Counted from the first letter of the stretch, positions 36,096-49,113 are shown. The stretch is 64,000 nt of DNA from Pseudopyrenochaeta lycopersici (GCA_003313425.1 NHZP01000001.1:372001-436000), one strand, 5' to 3'. Numbers and translations are program-made. Notes: generated from the sequence alone by a model not told the origin.

Positions 36096-38110
36096 ATAGA
36101 TGACGAATGAGGTGAGTCGTTGTGAAAGCGGAAGCGGTGAGGAGCTCAATCGTCCGATCCGAAAGACATTGACGGTCGCAGAACTCTCATAGCATCCATT
36201 GTAATGTCAGAACGTCGTAGGTCAACGCCCTCACCAAGCACATCTGTGACCTCTCAGCGTCCATTCCGTACCCTTTGAGCGGTTACGCATCTCGTTATCA
36301 GGCACCGTTTCTTCTACTGGTGCACGTAGGCGCTGGGCGCGTATGCATGGCTGCGGCGCAGACACTCGCAAGTCCAAGCCCCATTTTAAACGCCCCTTGC
36401 AGATTATGCGCCAGCGGGTAGTCGCAGATAGGATTATCCCTAGAGTTGCGGCACGGGCGTCTGCATGATGTCTCTCTTTAAGCGCCGGGAGAGACGCCAC
36501 CAAATGCAGCTTTGTTCGGACCTCGAACGAACATGTCTAGGCAGGCACATCCAGGCGTGTATAATGAAACCAGAGATGGTAGTATTACGAAAAGATTGGG
36601 CGGAGTTGCAATAGCGCAGTGCTTCCTTGATGCTGAATGGTGCAGGTGTCGAAAAGTTGCAGAGGCATTTCTGACCCCCACATTCACCATTTCGCTGTCT
36701 GGCAGGCATCTGTAAAATGATCGTTCCAAGTATGAATACCTTGTGTATTACTTATTGGAAGAAATTTAACTCATCACTGTTCGTAAACTATGCGTTCAAC
36801 ACGGCCACTTTCAAAGGTACTGCAACAGAACAAAAATTTGTGACCCGTTGGCATTCAAGACATCACCACAACTCTAAACTCAGGCTGCTATGCTCCCATG
36901 TTGTTGGAAAACATCCCTTATTATAATTTTCTCCCTGATATCGTATAATCCAAGTATACGTTTGACTCAACATGCCATTGGCATAACATCTTCACTAGAT
37001 ATGTTTTACGGCCGATGTAAAGACACCTACTTTCTCTACTATTTTGCAGACGTCGTCGAGCAAACCCCAGCGGTCGAGCACAGTTTAACCGTATCCTTCT
37101 TTCGGTATCTCATTGCTACAACTGTCTGGTACCAGAATTGGCGTATGCCATCACAGAATATTTGTCACGATTGCTCGACCCCCACAATAATTCTGCGAAC
37201 CCGGACAGCGACGAGGGAAATGAAAATCTAGTAATCTACCCTGGCTTTGTGTGCTGTTTTGGAAGCATGCAGTAAGGATGTACTTGCATCAATATCCAAT
37301 TCGTCCAAGGAGTTGAATGATAAAAATAATGTAGCATCAACTTGGGGCAAGGCGAAATATGGTAAGATCCATCATTAGGGGTCATATCCACCATCTGCAC
37401 CTTTGTAAACAGCTTTGAAATGCTATAATGATTTCTAGTATTACCGTAGTATCAAAGGTCTGATGACTGAATTGATTAGGATGTAAGATGGACCGTTGTG
37501 AAGTCCATCTACAAGATCTCGCTGAGGATGGGAGTACTTGCTACTTAACCGTGCAAAAGAAGAATCGAGTAGACTGCCAGTACGTGTTCGGTATTTGTAC
37601 CAATATGAGTTATCTCCATCTGCCAAACCGTCTCTCTTCCATAGCTACATACCGCATTTGGTATAGAGCGCTCATGTAGAATCGAAGCCGCGGTGCAATG
37701 ATATCATGAATGGACTGCGAAGAACCTACTGGATGTATTGTATCAGCTCTCCACTTGTATTGTTTAGAGGGATCTGAAAGCGCCTTTTGGTTTCTATGAT
37801 TTTCTCTTCATCACGTAGTGTTTGCTGAGTTTCAAAAAGCATACACCTGGGCTGTAGCGTTCCAAGAAGTCCTGCAAATTGCGAATCGTAGAATGTTTAT
37901 GTAGTGATCACAGTTTCCGGCTTGCACACTATCCTTTGTTAGGTTTTATCGTAAACTTAAAAGCACAAGACGCAACGGTAGCAATCAGATTTGTGATTGT
38001 TCCATGAGATACGTGAACTCCGCCTATGCTAAACCTATGATACAACAGCCCCACCATTTCTTTGCGCTTATATCACATTATCCTACAGATACATCGCCCT
38101 CTCTTTATTT
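36096..38110. other. 2-kb intergenic, no gene seen
   Basis: Between the CinA-like gene and uS17m, whose 3' ends face each other. The stretch 36.7-37.9 kb is AT-rich with scattered stops in all frames. A 113-codon frame at 36890-37231 shows no family features. Confidence 0.5.
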
Positions 38111-38813
38111 CTATGCTGTTTGTATTTTCGCTTCCTTGACATCATTCTCAGCCATCGCTTCTGCGCTCGTCTTCTTCCCTAGTTGTACTCGTCTCTCCTT
38201 TGCTGTCTTAGCTTGGCCACTCTGCCCTCCATGCGCCTGTTTCCTACTTTTCTCAGCCTCTTCGTGCACCTTCAGACCTTCCATCGCCTCTTCCAATGTC
38301 GGTATTTGTATACCCTGCCTCTTCGCCAGCGCCAATCTTCTTATACTGACATCTCTCCCCTTCTCTGCTGACCTGACGTCCTTCAATAACCGCTGCTTCA
38401 CGCGCAATTCGTCTAGCTCGGTTTGTGAAAGGACAGGAGGCCGATTTTCGACAGGCTCTCCAAATGGCGCAACGATGGAGGTTACGACATGGTGAATCGC
38501 TTTTGAGGTGCGGTAACCGGAGGTAATGCGGATCACATCGCCTTCGACAAGGGAGTTGTTTGGGTCGCGGACTAGGTGCGTTTGGTGAGACGGAAAATGC
38601 TAGAGTAACATGTCAGCATGTAAAATTCTACGGCTGTGATGCCTGAGGAGCGAGGTGGAGCTATACCTTCCTAAACTTCTTGTTCCACTCTTGATCTGCT
38701 ACGCGTACTTTGACTGCCCGGTCCATCTTTCCCGCAGAAACTACTACGCCAACCCTTTGGCTGGAGAAACATTTTGTCACAATCGGCGTGACTTGTTTCG
38801 CTGCTGCCGCCAT
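38111..38813 (-). CDS. Mitochondrial ribosomal protein uS17m
   Basis: Small-subunit mitochondrial ribosomal protein, 211 aa, exons 38813-38667 and 38599-38111. The S17 OB-fold is at the N-terminal half: VGVVVSAGKMDRAVKVRV, then FRKHFPSHQTHLVRDPNN across the junction, and EGDVIRITSGYRTSKAIHHVV. A long basic and acidic C-terminal extension (about 120 aa, helical, Lys/Glu/Ala-rich) is typical of mitochondrial, not bacterial, S17. The N-terminus (MAAAAKQVTPIVTKC) is weakly presequence-like. Divergent from the SCJ1-type gene. Confidence 0.92.
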
Positions 38814-39285
38814 GTTCAAGGCTTACGGAGGTGGTGCGGAGCTGTCGTGGAGCATAAACAGCGTCGCTATGCGCACGTCAATGACTGTTATGGCTGTTAT
38901 GAACGAGTAGACAGCAATCTAATGTGTCTTGGCTTAAGTGGTACGCGCGGGAGGACTCGGTATATTACGGCGTCGTCAATTGATGATATTCCTAGGCGTT
39001 GAAGCCCACACAAAAAGTGAGCGGGAATAGAGCGCGCCAAGCTTTACTCCGATTGGCTCCGCTGTACGTTACTGCTATCGTGTCCAAAGCTCCAATGGCC
39101 AGCTCCGCAACTTGCACGTTTAAACTTACTTTCCTACCTCTCCGTTCAACTTTTGGGAGTGTCTTACTTTAGCCTTACTGGCAACTTTTATGTAGCTGCT
39201 GCTACAGAATATAGATTTGGAACCTTCTCCGTCCACTCACTTTCGAAAAACTGGCCACCGGTTTCGGTGCACTTGACAGAGCAAG
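38814..39285. promoter_or_regulatory. Divergent promoter region uS17m / SCJ1 with CCAAT boxes
   Basis: 472 bp between the start codons. Two CCAAT-type sites are visible: ATTGG at about 39052 (within gattggct) and CCAAT at about 39093. These are the sequence bound by the HAP/CBC complex. No clear unfolded-protein-response element was found. Confidence 0.45.
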
Positions 39286-40695
39286 ATGCTCTTGAGGATA
39301 GCACTGTTTGTTGTCATTGCTTGTTTAGCATTATTGGTTGTTGGTGCAGAGGACTACTATAAGGTATTCAAGCCTCTCTCTCTCTCTAATTCTTGATTAT
39401 GACCAGCCGTACTCGAAATTGCAACCAACCGCTGACATATCATTCGCAGCTACTCGGACTCAAGAAGAATGCTTCTGATCGCGAGATCAAGAAAGCGTAC
39501 CGAAGTCTCAGCAAGAAGTACCATCCTGACAAGAATCCGTATGTCTAAGAGTCCAACAACATGTCTTAATTTTCCGTGAACGCAATTAACATGTTCTAGT
39601 GGGGATGAGACAGCGAATCAAAAATTTGTTGAAGTAGCCGAAGCCTACGAAGTCCTCAGCGACGAGGAAACGCGCAAGATCTATGACCAGTACGGCCACG
39701 ATGGCATTCAACAACATAAACAAGGCGGCGGGCCACGCCAGCACCACGATCCCTTCGACCTATTCTCGCGCTTCTTTGGTGGCTCAGGGCACTTCGGACA
39801 CCATGGCGGAGAGCGGAGAGGGCCAAATATGGAAGTTCGAGTCGCAATTCCGCTTCGCGACTTCTACAACGGCCGGAAGACGGAGTTCACAATAGAAAAG
39901 CAGGCCGTCTGCTCAGCTTGCGAGGGTTCAGGCTCAGAAGATGGACACGTAGAAACATGTAACACATGTGGCGGTCGGGGAGTACGGATACAAAGACAGC
40001 AACTCGCGCCGGGGTTATTCCAGCAAGTACAGGTTCATTGCGACAAGTGTGGCGGCAAAGGAAAGACAATCAAGCACCCCTGTCCTGTCTGCAGCGGTAG
40101 CAGAGTCGTTCGGGAATCAGAGACGCATAAACTGGAGGTTGAAAAGGGCATGCCAAAGGGTGTGCGCATCACATATGAGAACGAAGGCGATGAAAGCCCT
40201 GACTGGGTCGCTGGAGACCTTATCGTTCACCTTGTGGAAGCAGACCCAGCACTAGGACAGGAAGAGCATGAGCGTACGGACGGCACATTCTTCCGCCGCC
40301 GCGGCAAAGATCTATTCTGGCGCGAAGTCCTCTCCCTAAGAGAAGCATGGATGGGCGACTGGACACGCAACATCACGCACCTTGATGGTCATATCTTGCA
40401 GCTGTCCCGCAAGCGCGGTGAGGTCGTCCAACCCAACGCCGTGGAAATCATCAAAGAGGAGGGCATGCCGATGTGGCACCAATTACTGGAGAACAACGAG
40501 GGCGAGAAGTGGGGGGATTTGCATGTCGAATACGTAGTCGTGCTACCAGATCTCATGGAGAAGAGCATGGAGAAGGATTTTTGGAGTGTGTGGGAAAAGT
40601 ATAGGAAGAAGAAGGGGCAGAGTCTTGATGCAGCATGGGGAAGACCAGAAGGCGCGATCAAGATGCCAACCACAGAGGAACATGATGAGTTATAG
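39286..40695 (+). CDS. SCJ1: ER-lumenal DnaJ chaperone (SCJ1/ERdj3 type)
   Basis: Hsp40 co-chaperone that stimulates the ER Hsp70 (Kar2/BiP) in folding and ER-associated degradation. 420 aa from exons 39286-39363, 39450-39538 and 39600-40695. Residues 1-21 are a signal peptide. The J domain follows directly ([22 protein letters not shown]) with HPD at 51-53. A Gly-rich segment, then four zinc-binding CxxC repeats ([32 protein letters not shown]), then the C-terminal substrate-binding domains. The protein ends in HDEL, the fungal ER-retrieval signal, which fixes its location. Length and order are normal for the family. Introns of 86 and 61 nt. Confidence 0.96.
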
Positions 40696-41152
40696 ATTTG
40701 ACGTTTGGCTTTAGTATGAGGATACCCGGTGATGGAGTCGGAGTTGAGGCGTTCCATGTGAGCAGTCATAGAATGACGGGCTGGCAATAGAGTGTATCAA
40801 CTACCTGAAGCACCACAGTATCATTATGATGAGTGCAATCATGATCATACACGTTGCAGACTACGCCTAGTCCAGGACAAATCAATATCTCCAGCCAGTT
40901 ATGCCCTTCGTGTTAGGTTTTGCCGTTCAAAAGGCCGATTCTTTGCTCACAATTATCACAAGATCCCCGATGTATATATAATGGGTTTGGAAGTACACCC
41001 TGTGCATGGAGTATACAGTATCGATGGGTATCGCATTAGCTCATCAAACCCCCATTCCCAGATGGCCAAACTCCAGACAATATGCTCGCAACAGACAATA
41101 CGCCTCCGAATGCTCCTTGTGCTTCGTAAATGTGTACAGGTCGTCAATGGAA
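40696..41152. other. Intergenic, convergent 3' ends
   Basis: 457 bp between the stop of the J-protein and that of CDC7. No gene; the two 3' UTRs should lie here. Confidence 0.55.
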
Positions 41153-42590
41153 TCACGCACCAATAAGATCAACCATATCCTCTCCCGCTTCGCTATCTTC
41201 GTAAGCTTTGGTGATAAATGAATGGTGGAGAGCCTCATCAGCGGTAATACGCTTTGCCGGATTGCACTCCAGTAGTCGGTATAAGAATTGGACGGCCTCT
41301 TTTTCTTCGTCATCTAGTTCTTTCTTCGGTTGCGTCTTGTCACCTGTTCGTCCTGTGCACCAGAGGATAATCTTCTCCAGGCTGTGACCACCCTCACTGT
41401 AGCTAGGAACATTGGTCTCAAAGACCTGACCGTGCAGGAGGGATGTCTCCCGCATCTTCTTCCGCCCGAATATGGTTGTAATTTCAAGCAAGGCATCTAT
41501 GTCATCCGCACTGTGGAAGAAAGGGAAGCGCCGTGAAAGCATAGTGAGCAGAATGACGCCCACGCTCCACATGTCAATCGAGCAAGTCTGCTGAGTGCAC
41601 TTGAGAAGCACCTCTGGAGCGCGAAATCCACGAGTACCTGCTCGATTGGCTCGACGGCTATTACGTGTATCGTTCTTCGGGTAACTAGTAGCGTTGTGGC
41701 CTGACGATTGTGTTTGCGCGTAGACACTGTGGGCAATTCTGTGGCGGCGATCCTCGTCAGACATATGGCAAGCACAGTTATGCCAATCAGTGCCCTCACG
41801 CTCAGCGAGGCCAAAGTCAACCAGGACCCCACGGGATTGGGCTGGGTTATAGAGGAAGTTGGTAGGCTTGACATCGCGATGGAGGATCCCCTTCGCGTGT
41901 ACTGATCGAAGTGCAGTCAACATGCTCCTGAAGTAGAGACGCATCTCAGAGATCTTCATGTCACGGTAATAGTCCCGGAAATCGTGATGTTGAAAGTATG
42001 GCAAAACAGCGACGACCTGATCCAAGTGGCGAAAAGCGGTGATGAGTGGACATACCGAATCGGAATCTCTCAAGTCGTAGAGTAGTTCTAGCTCGTTAAA
42101 GATGCGTATGGGACTGCTGGTGACATAGATCTTCTTGATGGCAACATAGTGGGGTCGTCGGGAGGGGCGCCGCCTGTTTGCAGGCGATGACCACTTGCGG
42201 TCCTCGCGCTCGTCAATGTCCCAGTTGTTGTTGTACTTGTTGTACTCTAGGTCCTCAGCCTTGTACACTGTTGAGAATGTTCCTGCAAGTCTATGTGAGC
42301 CCACCCCGCTACCCTGCATAAGATAAACCAATGATTTAAGACATACCTTCTCCAATGCGGTTAATCAGTCGAAAACGCTTGTTGATGCCGACAAATGTCT
42401 CTTCGAAACGCGCCATGTCTTCCTGAACAGCGTCTTCGACTTCTTCGTCGCTGCTGTCTACCGTGTGCCCGCTTTCCTCGAGTGGGTCCATGCTTTCGTC
42501 TAGAGTTTCTTCGGCTACCTCTTCTTTGAGGTCGTCCTCATGGACATCAATGTCTTCCGCATGGCGCAGCGACGTGCGTGCTTTTGCCAT
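41153..42590 (-). CDS. CDC7: Cdc7 (Hsk1-type) protein kinase
   Basis: Catalytic subunit of the Dbf4-dependent kinase, which phosphorylates MCM proteins to start DNA replication. 457 aa from exons 42590-42347 and 42282-41153; the junction completes the glycine loop RIGEGTFSTVYKA. An acidic N-terminal tail of about 65 aa precedes the kinase domain. Catalytic features are complete: VAIKK (beta-3 Lys), HRDVKPTNFLY, DFG in VDFGLAE, and FRAPEVLLK. Between DFG and APE is a long insert (about 60 aa), a hallmark of Cdc7 kinases that binds Dbf4. A further insert precedes helix F-G regions. The C-terminus ends shortly after subdomain XI. Divergent from condensin CND1. Confidence 0.94.
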
Positions 42591-42842
42591 GATGGAGTAG
42601 CTGGTGATGTCGTGTTGTGTGGAGCGCGAGAAGAGTGCTCATCGGAATTGCATGGTCAGACGCGTCGGAACGACACTAGCACTAGCCCACAATAGGAAAC
42701 AACCACAACAAACAACCGGAATCGCGCCTGGTGTGCAGCGACGACCTGCATTTTCACCTCACCTGCACAACTGCACTCTCGACGGCCTTTCGTCGCTTCT
42801 TATTCCCGACTTTCTTTTCTTCCTCCAGCGATTCTGTGCATC
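42591..42842. promoter_or_regulatory. Bidirectional CDC7/CND1 promoter with MCB-like site
   Basis: 252 bp between start codons. ACGCGT at 42660-42665 is the MluI cell-cycle box recognised by MBF in yeasts, which drives G1/S transcription. A second ACGCGT lies at 42851-42856, inside the first codons of CND1. Two cell-cycle genes sharing one such site makes co-regulation plausible, though the 6-mer can occur by chance. Confidence 0.45.
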
Positions 42843-45800
42843 ATGGAGGCACGCGTGGATTTTGACATAAACGACGCGATTAAGCTGTTTGACAGCGATC
42901 CTTCCACGATTCCGACACCAGAGGCTCCGCAAGCGCTGCAAGACTGCGAGGATGACCCGGAATCGCTGTCCTCGCCTGGGTTGATCAATAGTGAACTGAA
43001 TCCTGTGGTTGACGCTGTCGCGGAGAGCCCAGATGCCATCACCCGCAGCTCTGTCTTTGATACACTACAATTCCTCCTAAAGTGCGTCCCCGCAAATCTC
43101 GAAAAGTCCTACATTTGGTAGAGAACATATCCTGACCATGAACTCTGTACTGTCTAGATCATCGTCACAAATACCAATCGCAACCCTCAGCAAAATTCTT
43201 GACCTCATAGTGTCTGCCCTATCAACACAAGCCGACGTCATCCACGCTGACCTCGAAGCCGAAGAGCAAGATGCGATACCACATCATAAGAATATACTCG
43301 AAATGTATGGTTTCTTACTTCGATGGACTATATCAGCGGTTGAGACGAGAGCGCTTGAAAAATCCGCATCAGCACCAGCAGCGAGGGGGCGGGGTAAGGG
43401 CACGAAAACAAAGTCGGGAGTAGCCAAAGATGGCAGTTGGGATGTCTCGGCGCAATTGGAGACAGCCCTCGACCGCATGAGCAAGGTGTTGAAGCTCAAG
43501 CTGGGCCGTATATTTGTGACAACCTCAGAGCGCGACACCTTCATTGGCCTCTTCACGAAGCCAGTCTATCACATCCTCGAAAATGAAACGAGGGTCAAGA
43601 GCAGCGCAATACGGAACCATTGCTTCAGGGTCCTGTGTATCGCAGTCAAGCACCATGGACATGCCTACAGTGGGTTGTAACGATGCCTTAACAACCATCA
43701 TACTAATATATGTGATAGCTGCGCAAACCTCCATCAACCAAAGCTTGACATATTTTGAACATCTATCTGAGCCAATGGCTGAGTTTCTCTTCACTCTGGC
43801 CGATGCCTACGACTACCCACAGTTAACTGAGGACGTTCTGAAAGACATCAGCGGCAAGGAGTTCAGTGCTACAGATCTGAAGGGTCCGAAGTCCATCTCG
43901 ACTTTCCTCACAAAGATCTCTGAACTGACACCACACCTTGTCATCAAACAGATGACTCTGCTGGCGAATTTGCTAGATAGCGAGGTATTTGTTCACGCAC
44001 ACCTTAATGACCTCAAACTAATAAGATTCATAGTCATACACTCTGCGTTGCGCCCTAATCGAAGTATGCGGAAATCTCATTGTCATGCTTAGCAAGCTTA
44101 GCCAGGACGACCGCAGCGAGAATCATAAGGCACAGATTCGTATTTTCTTCGATGTGCTCGAGGATCGATTCCTTGATATCAATCCCTACTGCCGATGCAG
44201 AGTCATTCAAGTCTACGTCAAACTCTGTGACTTGGAGCAGAAGTACCCCAAGCGCCGACAGAAAGTTGCCGAACTCGCCGCACGAAGCCTCGAAGATAAG
44301 AGCAGCAATGTACGTCGAAATGCCATCAAGCTGCTTGCAAAACTAGTCTCGACACACCCATTCACCGCTTTTGATGGCGGACTACTCTCAACCAAGGACT
44401 GGACACAAAGACTAGATGACTGCGAAGCTCAGATTAATGCATTGCAACCTCCGGAGGAGCTTCGAGAACGCGCTCCAGGCGACCAGACGGTTGACGAAAC
44501 ATTACTACAAGATGCGACTCAAGCCGAAGATGTCGGCTCCACAGATCCGAAGCACCCTTCAGAAATGACAGAGGAAGAAAGAGCCGCTGCGATTGAAAAG
44601 GCGCAAAAGGATGCTGCAACCGTACAAGAGCTTGACAAGTTCCAAACGATGCGGAAGTTCTTACTGGAGGCGCTCAAGTTCATTGAGATTATCAACGAGG
44701 CCGCTGAAGTGGTGACGCATTTACTTTCGTCAAAGAACAAAAGCGAGGTCATCGAAGCCATGGACTTCTTTACGACTATTGATGCCTACAAAATTGCGAA
44801 CGCGAAACTTGGTATTCGGAGAATGTTGCGCCTCATCTGGACAAAGGGCAACAGCGACGAAGGCAAGGGTGTGCAAACTCATCTCCTCGAGTGCTATAAA
44901 GGCCTGTTCTTTGATGCACCACCGGGTTTCGATGCTAACGCCATTGCCAACTATATATCAAAGAACATGATCAGTCTAACCTTCGGTACAACCCCAGCAG
45001 AGCTTACCTCACTCGAGCAGCTCCTCAGCACAATGATGAAGCAAGGGCTAGTGAACGAGCTTGTCATTCAAAAACTCTGGCAAATATATGGGTATCAAAA
45101 GAAGGATATCTCTAAAAACCAGCGTCGGGGAGCCATCATAGTTCTGGGCATGTTGGCGCTCTCATCGCCCGACATTGTCGTACAGGAAATGGAGGCTTGC
45201 CTACGGATTGGGCTTGGAGAATTGGGCCGAAGGGATTTTGGACTGGCCCGCTATACATGCATTGCTCTACGCCGCATGAGCCCGCCTCCGGGGAAGCAGG
45301 CTGCCGCTGCCGCTCCAGCGCCGACGGTCAAGTTACCAAACGACCACGCAGTCCTGGTGAGGTTGGCCGCAATAACTGAAACTGAATCTGATAGCAAGGA
45401 ATGGTATGGGGTCGCAGAGCAAGCAATCGGTGCTATATACGTCCTGTCGAAGCACCCAGATGTACTTTGCTCTGCGATCATTCGTCGGGTCACGAAGCGT
45501 GTCTTTGCCACACAAGCTCAGTCTCGGCCTACATCAAGATCAAGTGCAGATGAGGCGAGCCAATTGACAACACCAGGCGAAGAACCAGCTTCGGAACCAC
45601 CTTTGAGTGGCGAACCACAGCCCAAGAAACAAAACTCAGCTTTGGCGCTATCTCAACTTTTGTTCATTGTGGGACACATTGCTATAAAACAGATTGTCCA
45701 TCTCGAACTCTGTGAGCTAGAATTCAAACGCCGCAAAGCCGAAAAGGACAAGAAAACAGCTCCCACTCCTCGAAAGTCATTGGCATCAGCCGTTGATCCT

Positions 45801-46760
45801 ACGCCTATCAAGAAAGGTAGGAAGCGCGGTGCCACTAAAGAACAAACGCCAGCAGTTGAGGAGGCTGCGGACGAATTGGATCTTATGGCTGGTACTACCG
45901 AGGACGACTTTACTGAAGCAATTGCCCATGTTCGAGAACGTGAGCTGCTTTTTGGTCCTCAGTCTCTCCTTGCAAACTTCGGTCCACTGGTAGCAGATAT
46001 ATGTGCAAACAACACCTCGTACAATCATCCTACCTTACAAGCACAAGCTGCATTGTGCTTGGCCAAGCTAATGTGCGTTAGCTCAGAGTATTGCGAGACC
46101 AACCTAGGCCTCTTACTCACTATCCTGGAGCGAAGTCAAGACGCTGTCGTCCGCAGCAATCTCGTGGTCGCTCTTGGTGACATGGCGGTCTGTTTCAACC
46201 ATCTCATTGACGAGAACACTGACTTCCTCTATCGCCGTTTAAATGATGGCGATGCGAGCGTCAAGCGAACGTGTCTCATGACTTTGACATTCTTGATCTT
46301 GGCAGGCCAGGTAAAGGTGAAGGGTCAGCTTGGAGAGATGGCCAAGTGCCTTGAGGACAGCGACAAAAAGATTGCAGATATGGCACGCATGTTCTTCACT
46401 GAGCTTTCTACAAAGGACAATGCCGTCTACAACCAGTTTGTTGATATGTTCAGTGTGCTCAGTGCAGATTCTGCGTTGAATGAAGACGCTTTCAAGAGAA
46501 TTATCAAGTTTCTGGCTGGATTCATTGAGAAGGTATGTTACCTGAAGTGGGAGAAAACGTTTGAAATGTAAGAGACTAATTCTATGCAGGACAAACATGC
46601 TAAACAGTTGTCCAACAAACTCGCTGCCAGGCTGCCGAGAGCAGAAAATGAGAGACAATGGAACGATGTTTCATATACACTGGGTCTTCTTCAGCACAAG
46701 GATGAGGAGATTCAGAAGATGGTTGCGGAGGGCTTTAAGGTTATCCAAGCGACGGCCTAG
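42843..46760 (+). CDS. Condensin complex subunit 1 (CND1/YCS4/CAP-D2)
   Basis: Non-SMC HEAT-repeat subunit of condensin, needed for mitotic chromosome compaction. Five exons (42843-43081, 43158-43669, 43719-43984, 44034-46532, 46590-46760) encode 1,228 aa with all phases closing. The N-terminal Cnd1 domain contains FDTLQFLLK, SKILDLIVSALS and TSINQSLTYFEHLSEPMAEFL. HEAT repeats fill the centre (for example SLEDKSSNVRRNAIKLLAKLV). The conserved C-terminal Cnd1 block runs from LLANFGPLVADICAN through VRSNLVVALGDMAVCFN to DNAVYNQFVDMFSVL. Low-complexity loops rich in Ser, Pro and Lys occur around nt 45500-45850. Length agrees with yeast and human homologues. Confidence 0.95.
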
Positions 46761-47884
46761 GGTGTCATTTATTGTTTGCTATGCCTGTACATGATTCATG
46801 AGATACCTTGGGGACTGGTGGAATTTGTTCGGTGTTTGTTGGTGTCTTGGTGCCTGTTATGATAATATTGCATAATGTTGGATCATTGCTTACTTGTTCT
46901 GAGCGGTTAGTCCAGTTACAACCTCGTGAAGATAGCGGCTTCGTTCAAACTTTTTGATGAATCAGAGTGAACTTGTTTGTTTACGGCCCCTTGAACATTG
47001 CGGGGGAAGTATGCCTTCCTGTACACACTCTTATACTTAGTCTCGAAATGGAGTTCGAGCCCCCAATTTCATCATGGGTAGGTGGTTTTGCCTCGCCATG
47101 CTTATGAACATATACATTGGTCCCGTGAAAGAAATGGCACCTCCGGAATCCAAGACGAAAGGCGATTAGGCCACAATAAAACATATACACCATATCGTTG
47201 TTTGGAGCCGAGCGGCACCTGGCCCCTTCTTCATCATTATCCATTCCCCGACAAGTATTCATATTGAGCAGTGCGCAAGCCACTGTGCACACAGCCACCG
47301 ATCCCAGATCACGTACGATGTGGCTACTGCCTCATAAGCCCCGAATTCCCGTTCGGGCTAAGCACGTTGACGGCCTCGCGGGAATGAGACTTGTGCAACA
47401 CAAACGGTCACGTTTGATGTGGAGGGCCTATCATTTAACATCTGAATCCCCTCTCTCACTCTAGCTCGCAGTCCTCTGTCCAACCGTTCTATCCGGTTAG
47501 CCGTATCTCTCATTTGTGTCGTAGCCTTTCCAACAGGCTCACTGATCCTTGAGCGGAAAAGAACCGCAATTAAGGTCTTACATTTGTCTCAAGATCGGTT
47601 ACCGTATTTTGGATATCGGGGACGGAAATGCGTGGCGATGCATCGGAGCTTCTGCCTTGCATGCGACCCCCAACCGGACCATACGTTCGTGCACTCGCCC
47701 TAGACATTGTCGCGTGCTCTCGTTCGCTCTTTCGCTTGTGCTTCCTGGTTACATACCGGTCACCGCAGCTGGCGCATTCTTGTGATTCCGTAGTCGTCAT
47801 GCGAATCTCGACGTGAGGATAGTCTTTCCCACCCCCGAAGCCCTTGCTTTCCCCCGATCCATACTCTCTGGCAGAGCTGTCGTT
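46761..47884. other. 1.1-kb intergenic, no gene seen
   Basis: Between condensin and the PTH11-like gene, both on the plus strand. A 105-codon minus-strand frame (46981-47298) and smaller frames have no recognisable features. Confidence 0.5.
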
Positions 47885-49113
47885 ATGGGAGCAAACAACT
47901 CAGTTCCAGCAAATTACAGCGCTGCAGCATATGTCGTTCTCGCCCTAGACATCCTCTTAACTACTGCAGCGGTGGTGGGGAGGACTGTGTCACGCAAGCT
48001 GATGAAGGCGAGACTTTCGACCGACGACATACTCACATATGTTGCCTATGTATGTTTTTTATCTTATTCAATCTGCATATATTCTAACACAAACAGTCTG
48101 CAAACCTTGGACTGCTTCTGTCTGGGCTTCTTCTCACCGCTTTTGGAGCACTCAATCTTAATGACATCTTAGTCCAAAGTGAGGAGAAACGGCATGTTGT
48201 CAGAGCAGTGTACAGTTCATTGGCCATTCTTTACGTTGCTACGATCACTTTCATCAAGTTATCGATCCTATTCCTTTATAGGAGAACATTTACAATGTTC
48301 GAGACCTGGTTTCGTTGGGCGTGGTGGACTATTTTGCAGCTTGTCGTCTTGTGGACACTCACAGCCATAATCTTGCTCGCTCTCCAAGGCGTTGGTCAGA
48401 TGCCAATGACGGCCTTTTCGAGACTTGGTATATCCATCACTGGCTTCATTAATGCCTTTTCCGACATCTTGCTGTTGTTGATGCCAGCGATTATGATCTC
48501 CAGGATGACGCTTCAAAAGAAGCAGAAGATTGCATTAATATCGATCTTTGGGATTGGCGGAATGTATGTTACTTAGATTATATTGCTCTCGATAATTTGT
48601 GTTGACAGTGAGAACAGCGCCACCATAGTATCGACTGTCCGCGCGACGATTTTTTTGATCAATCGTGATCAACAACTCAACGAAGCATACTCAAATTATC
48701 TCGACGCAGTCCTCACGGCTACTGAATCTTCTGCTGGCCTGATGTGTGCTTGCCTCCCTCTCACAAAGCCTATCGTCATCCATCTCACAAGGTGGATTCA
48801 AAGATTACGAGGCCTCGATACAGCTCACCAGGGCTGGACCACTGTGACTGAGTCCCAGAAGAGTAGTGCCAAGGATAAAGATCGAACGATTACAAGGATT
48901 GACGAGTACCACATCCAGTTATTGCCCATTACGCTGTCAACTGAGGCACAGTCCCGATTAGAGCGAGAAACCATGGCAGTTGAAAGGCCGTGGCAAAGCG
49001 TCGGACTTTACGAGACAACAGCACACTGCGAGTCGCATAGGCCGAGAGAAGCGGCCAACCGAGTTGGAGTGCAATGGGATTCGCAGAAAATGTGTGACCA
49101 AGGAAGGACATGA
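47885..49113 (+). CDS. PTH11-like integral membrane protein (fungal rhodopsin-fold domain)
   Basis: 378 aa from exons 47885-48049, 48097-48563 and 48609-49113. About seven hydrophobic segments are visible (first: YVVLALDILLTTAAVVG; later YSSLAILYVATITFIKLSIL, WWTILQLVVLWTLTAII and FSDILLLLMPAIMI). Signature elements of the family are present: the LSTDDIL acidic pair after helix 1, LYRRTF after helix 3, and the last-helix block ATESSAGLMCACLPLTKP. The N-terminus is short and lacks a CFEM domain, and a soluble tail of about 100 aa follows the last helix. Family members include receptors for surface cues in plant-pathogenic fungi, but most have no known ligand. Plasma-membrane location is inferred. 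Confidence 0.9.

Noticed and set aside
36890..37231. 113-codon frame in the AT-rich spacer
   Set aside because: Looked briefly like an exon, but no domain and no matching flanking exons.
47045..47070. GTTCGAG followed by a C run, resembling a tRNA T-arm
   Set aside because: The flanking bases do not pair into a 5-bp T stem and no acceptor, D or anticodon arm was found.
46981..47298. 105-codon minus-strand frame with many Cys
   Set aside because: No signal peptide or Cys spacing typical of effectors; poor codon pattern.
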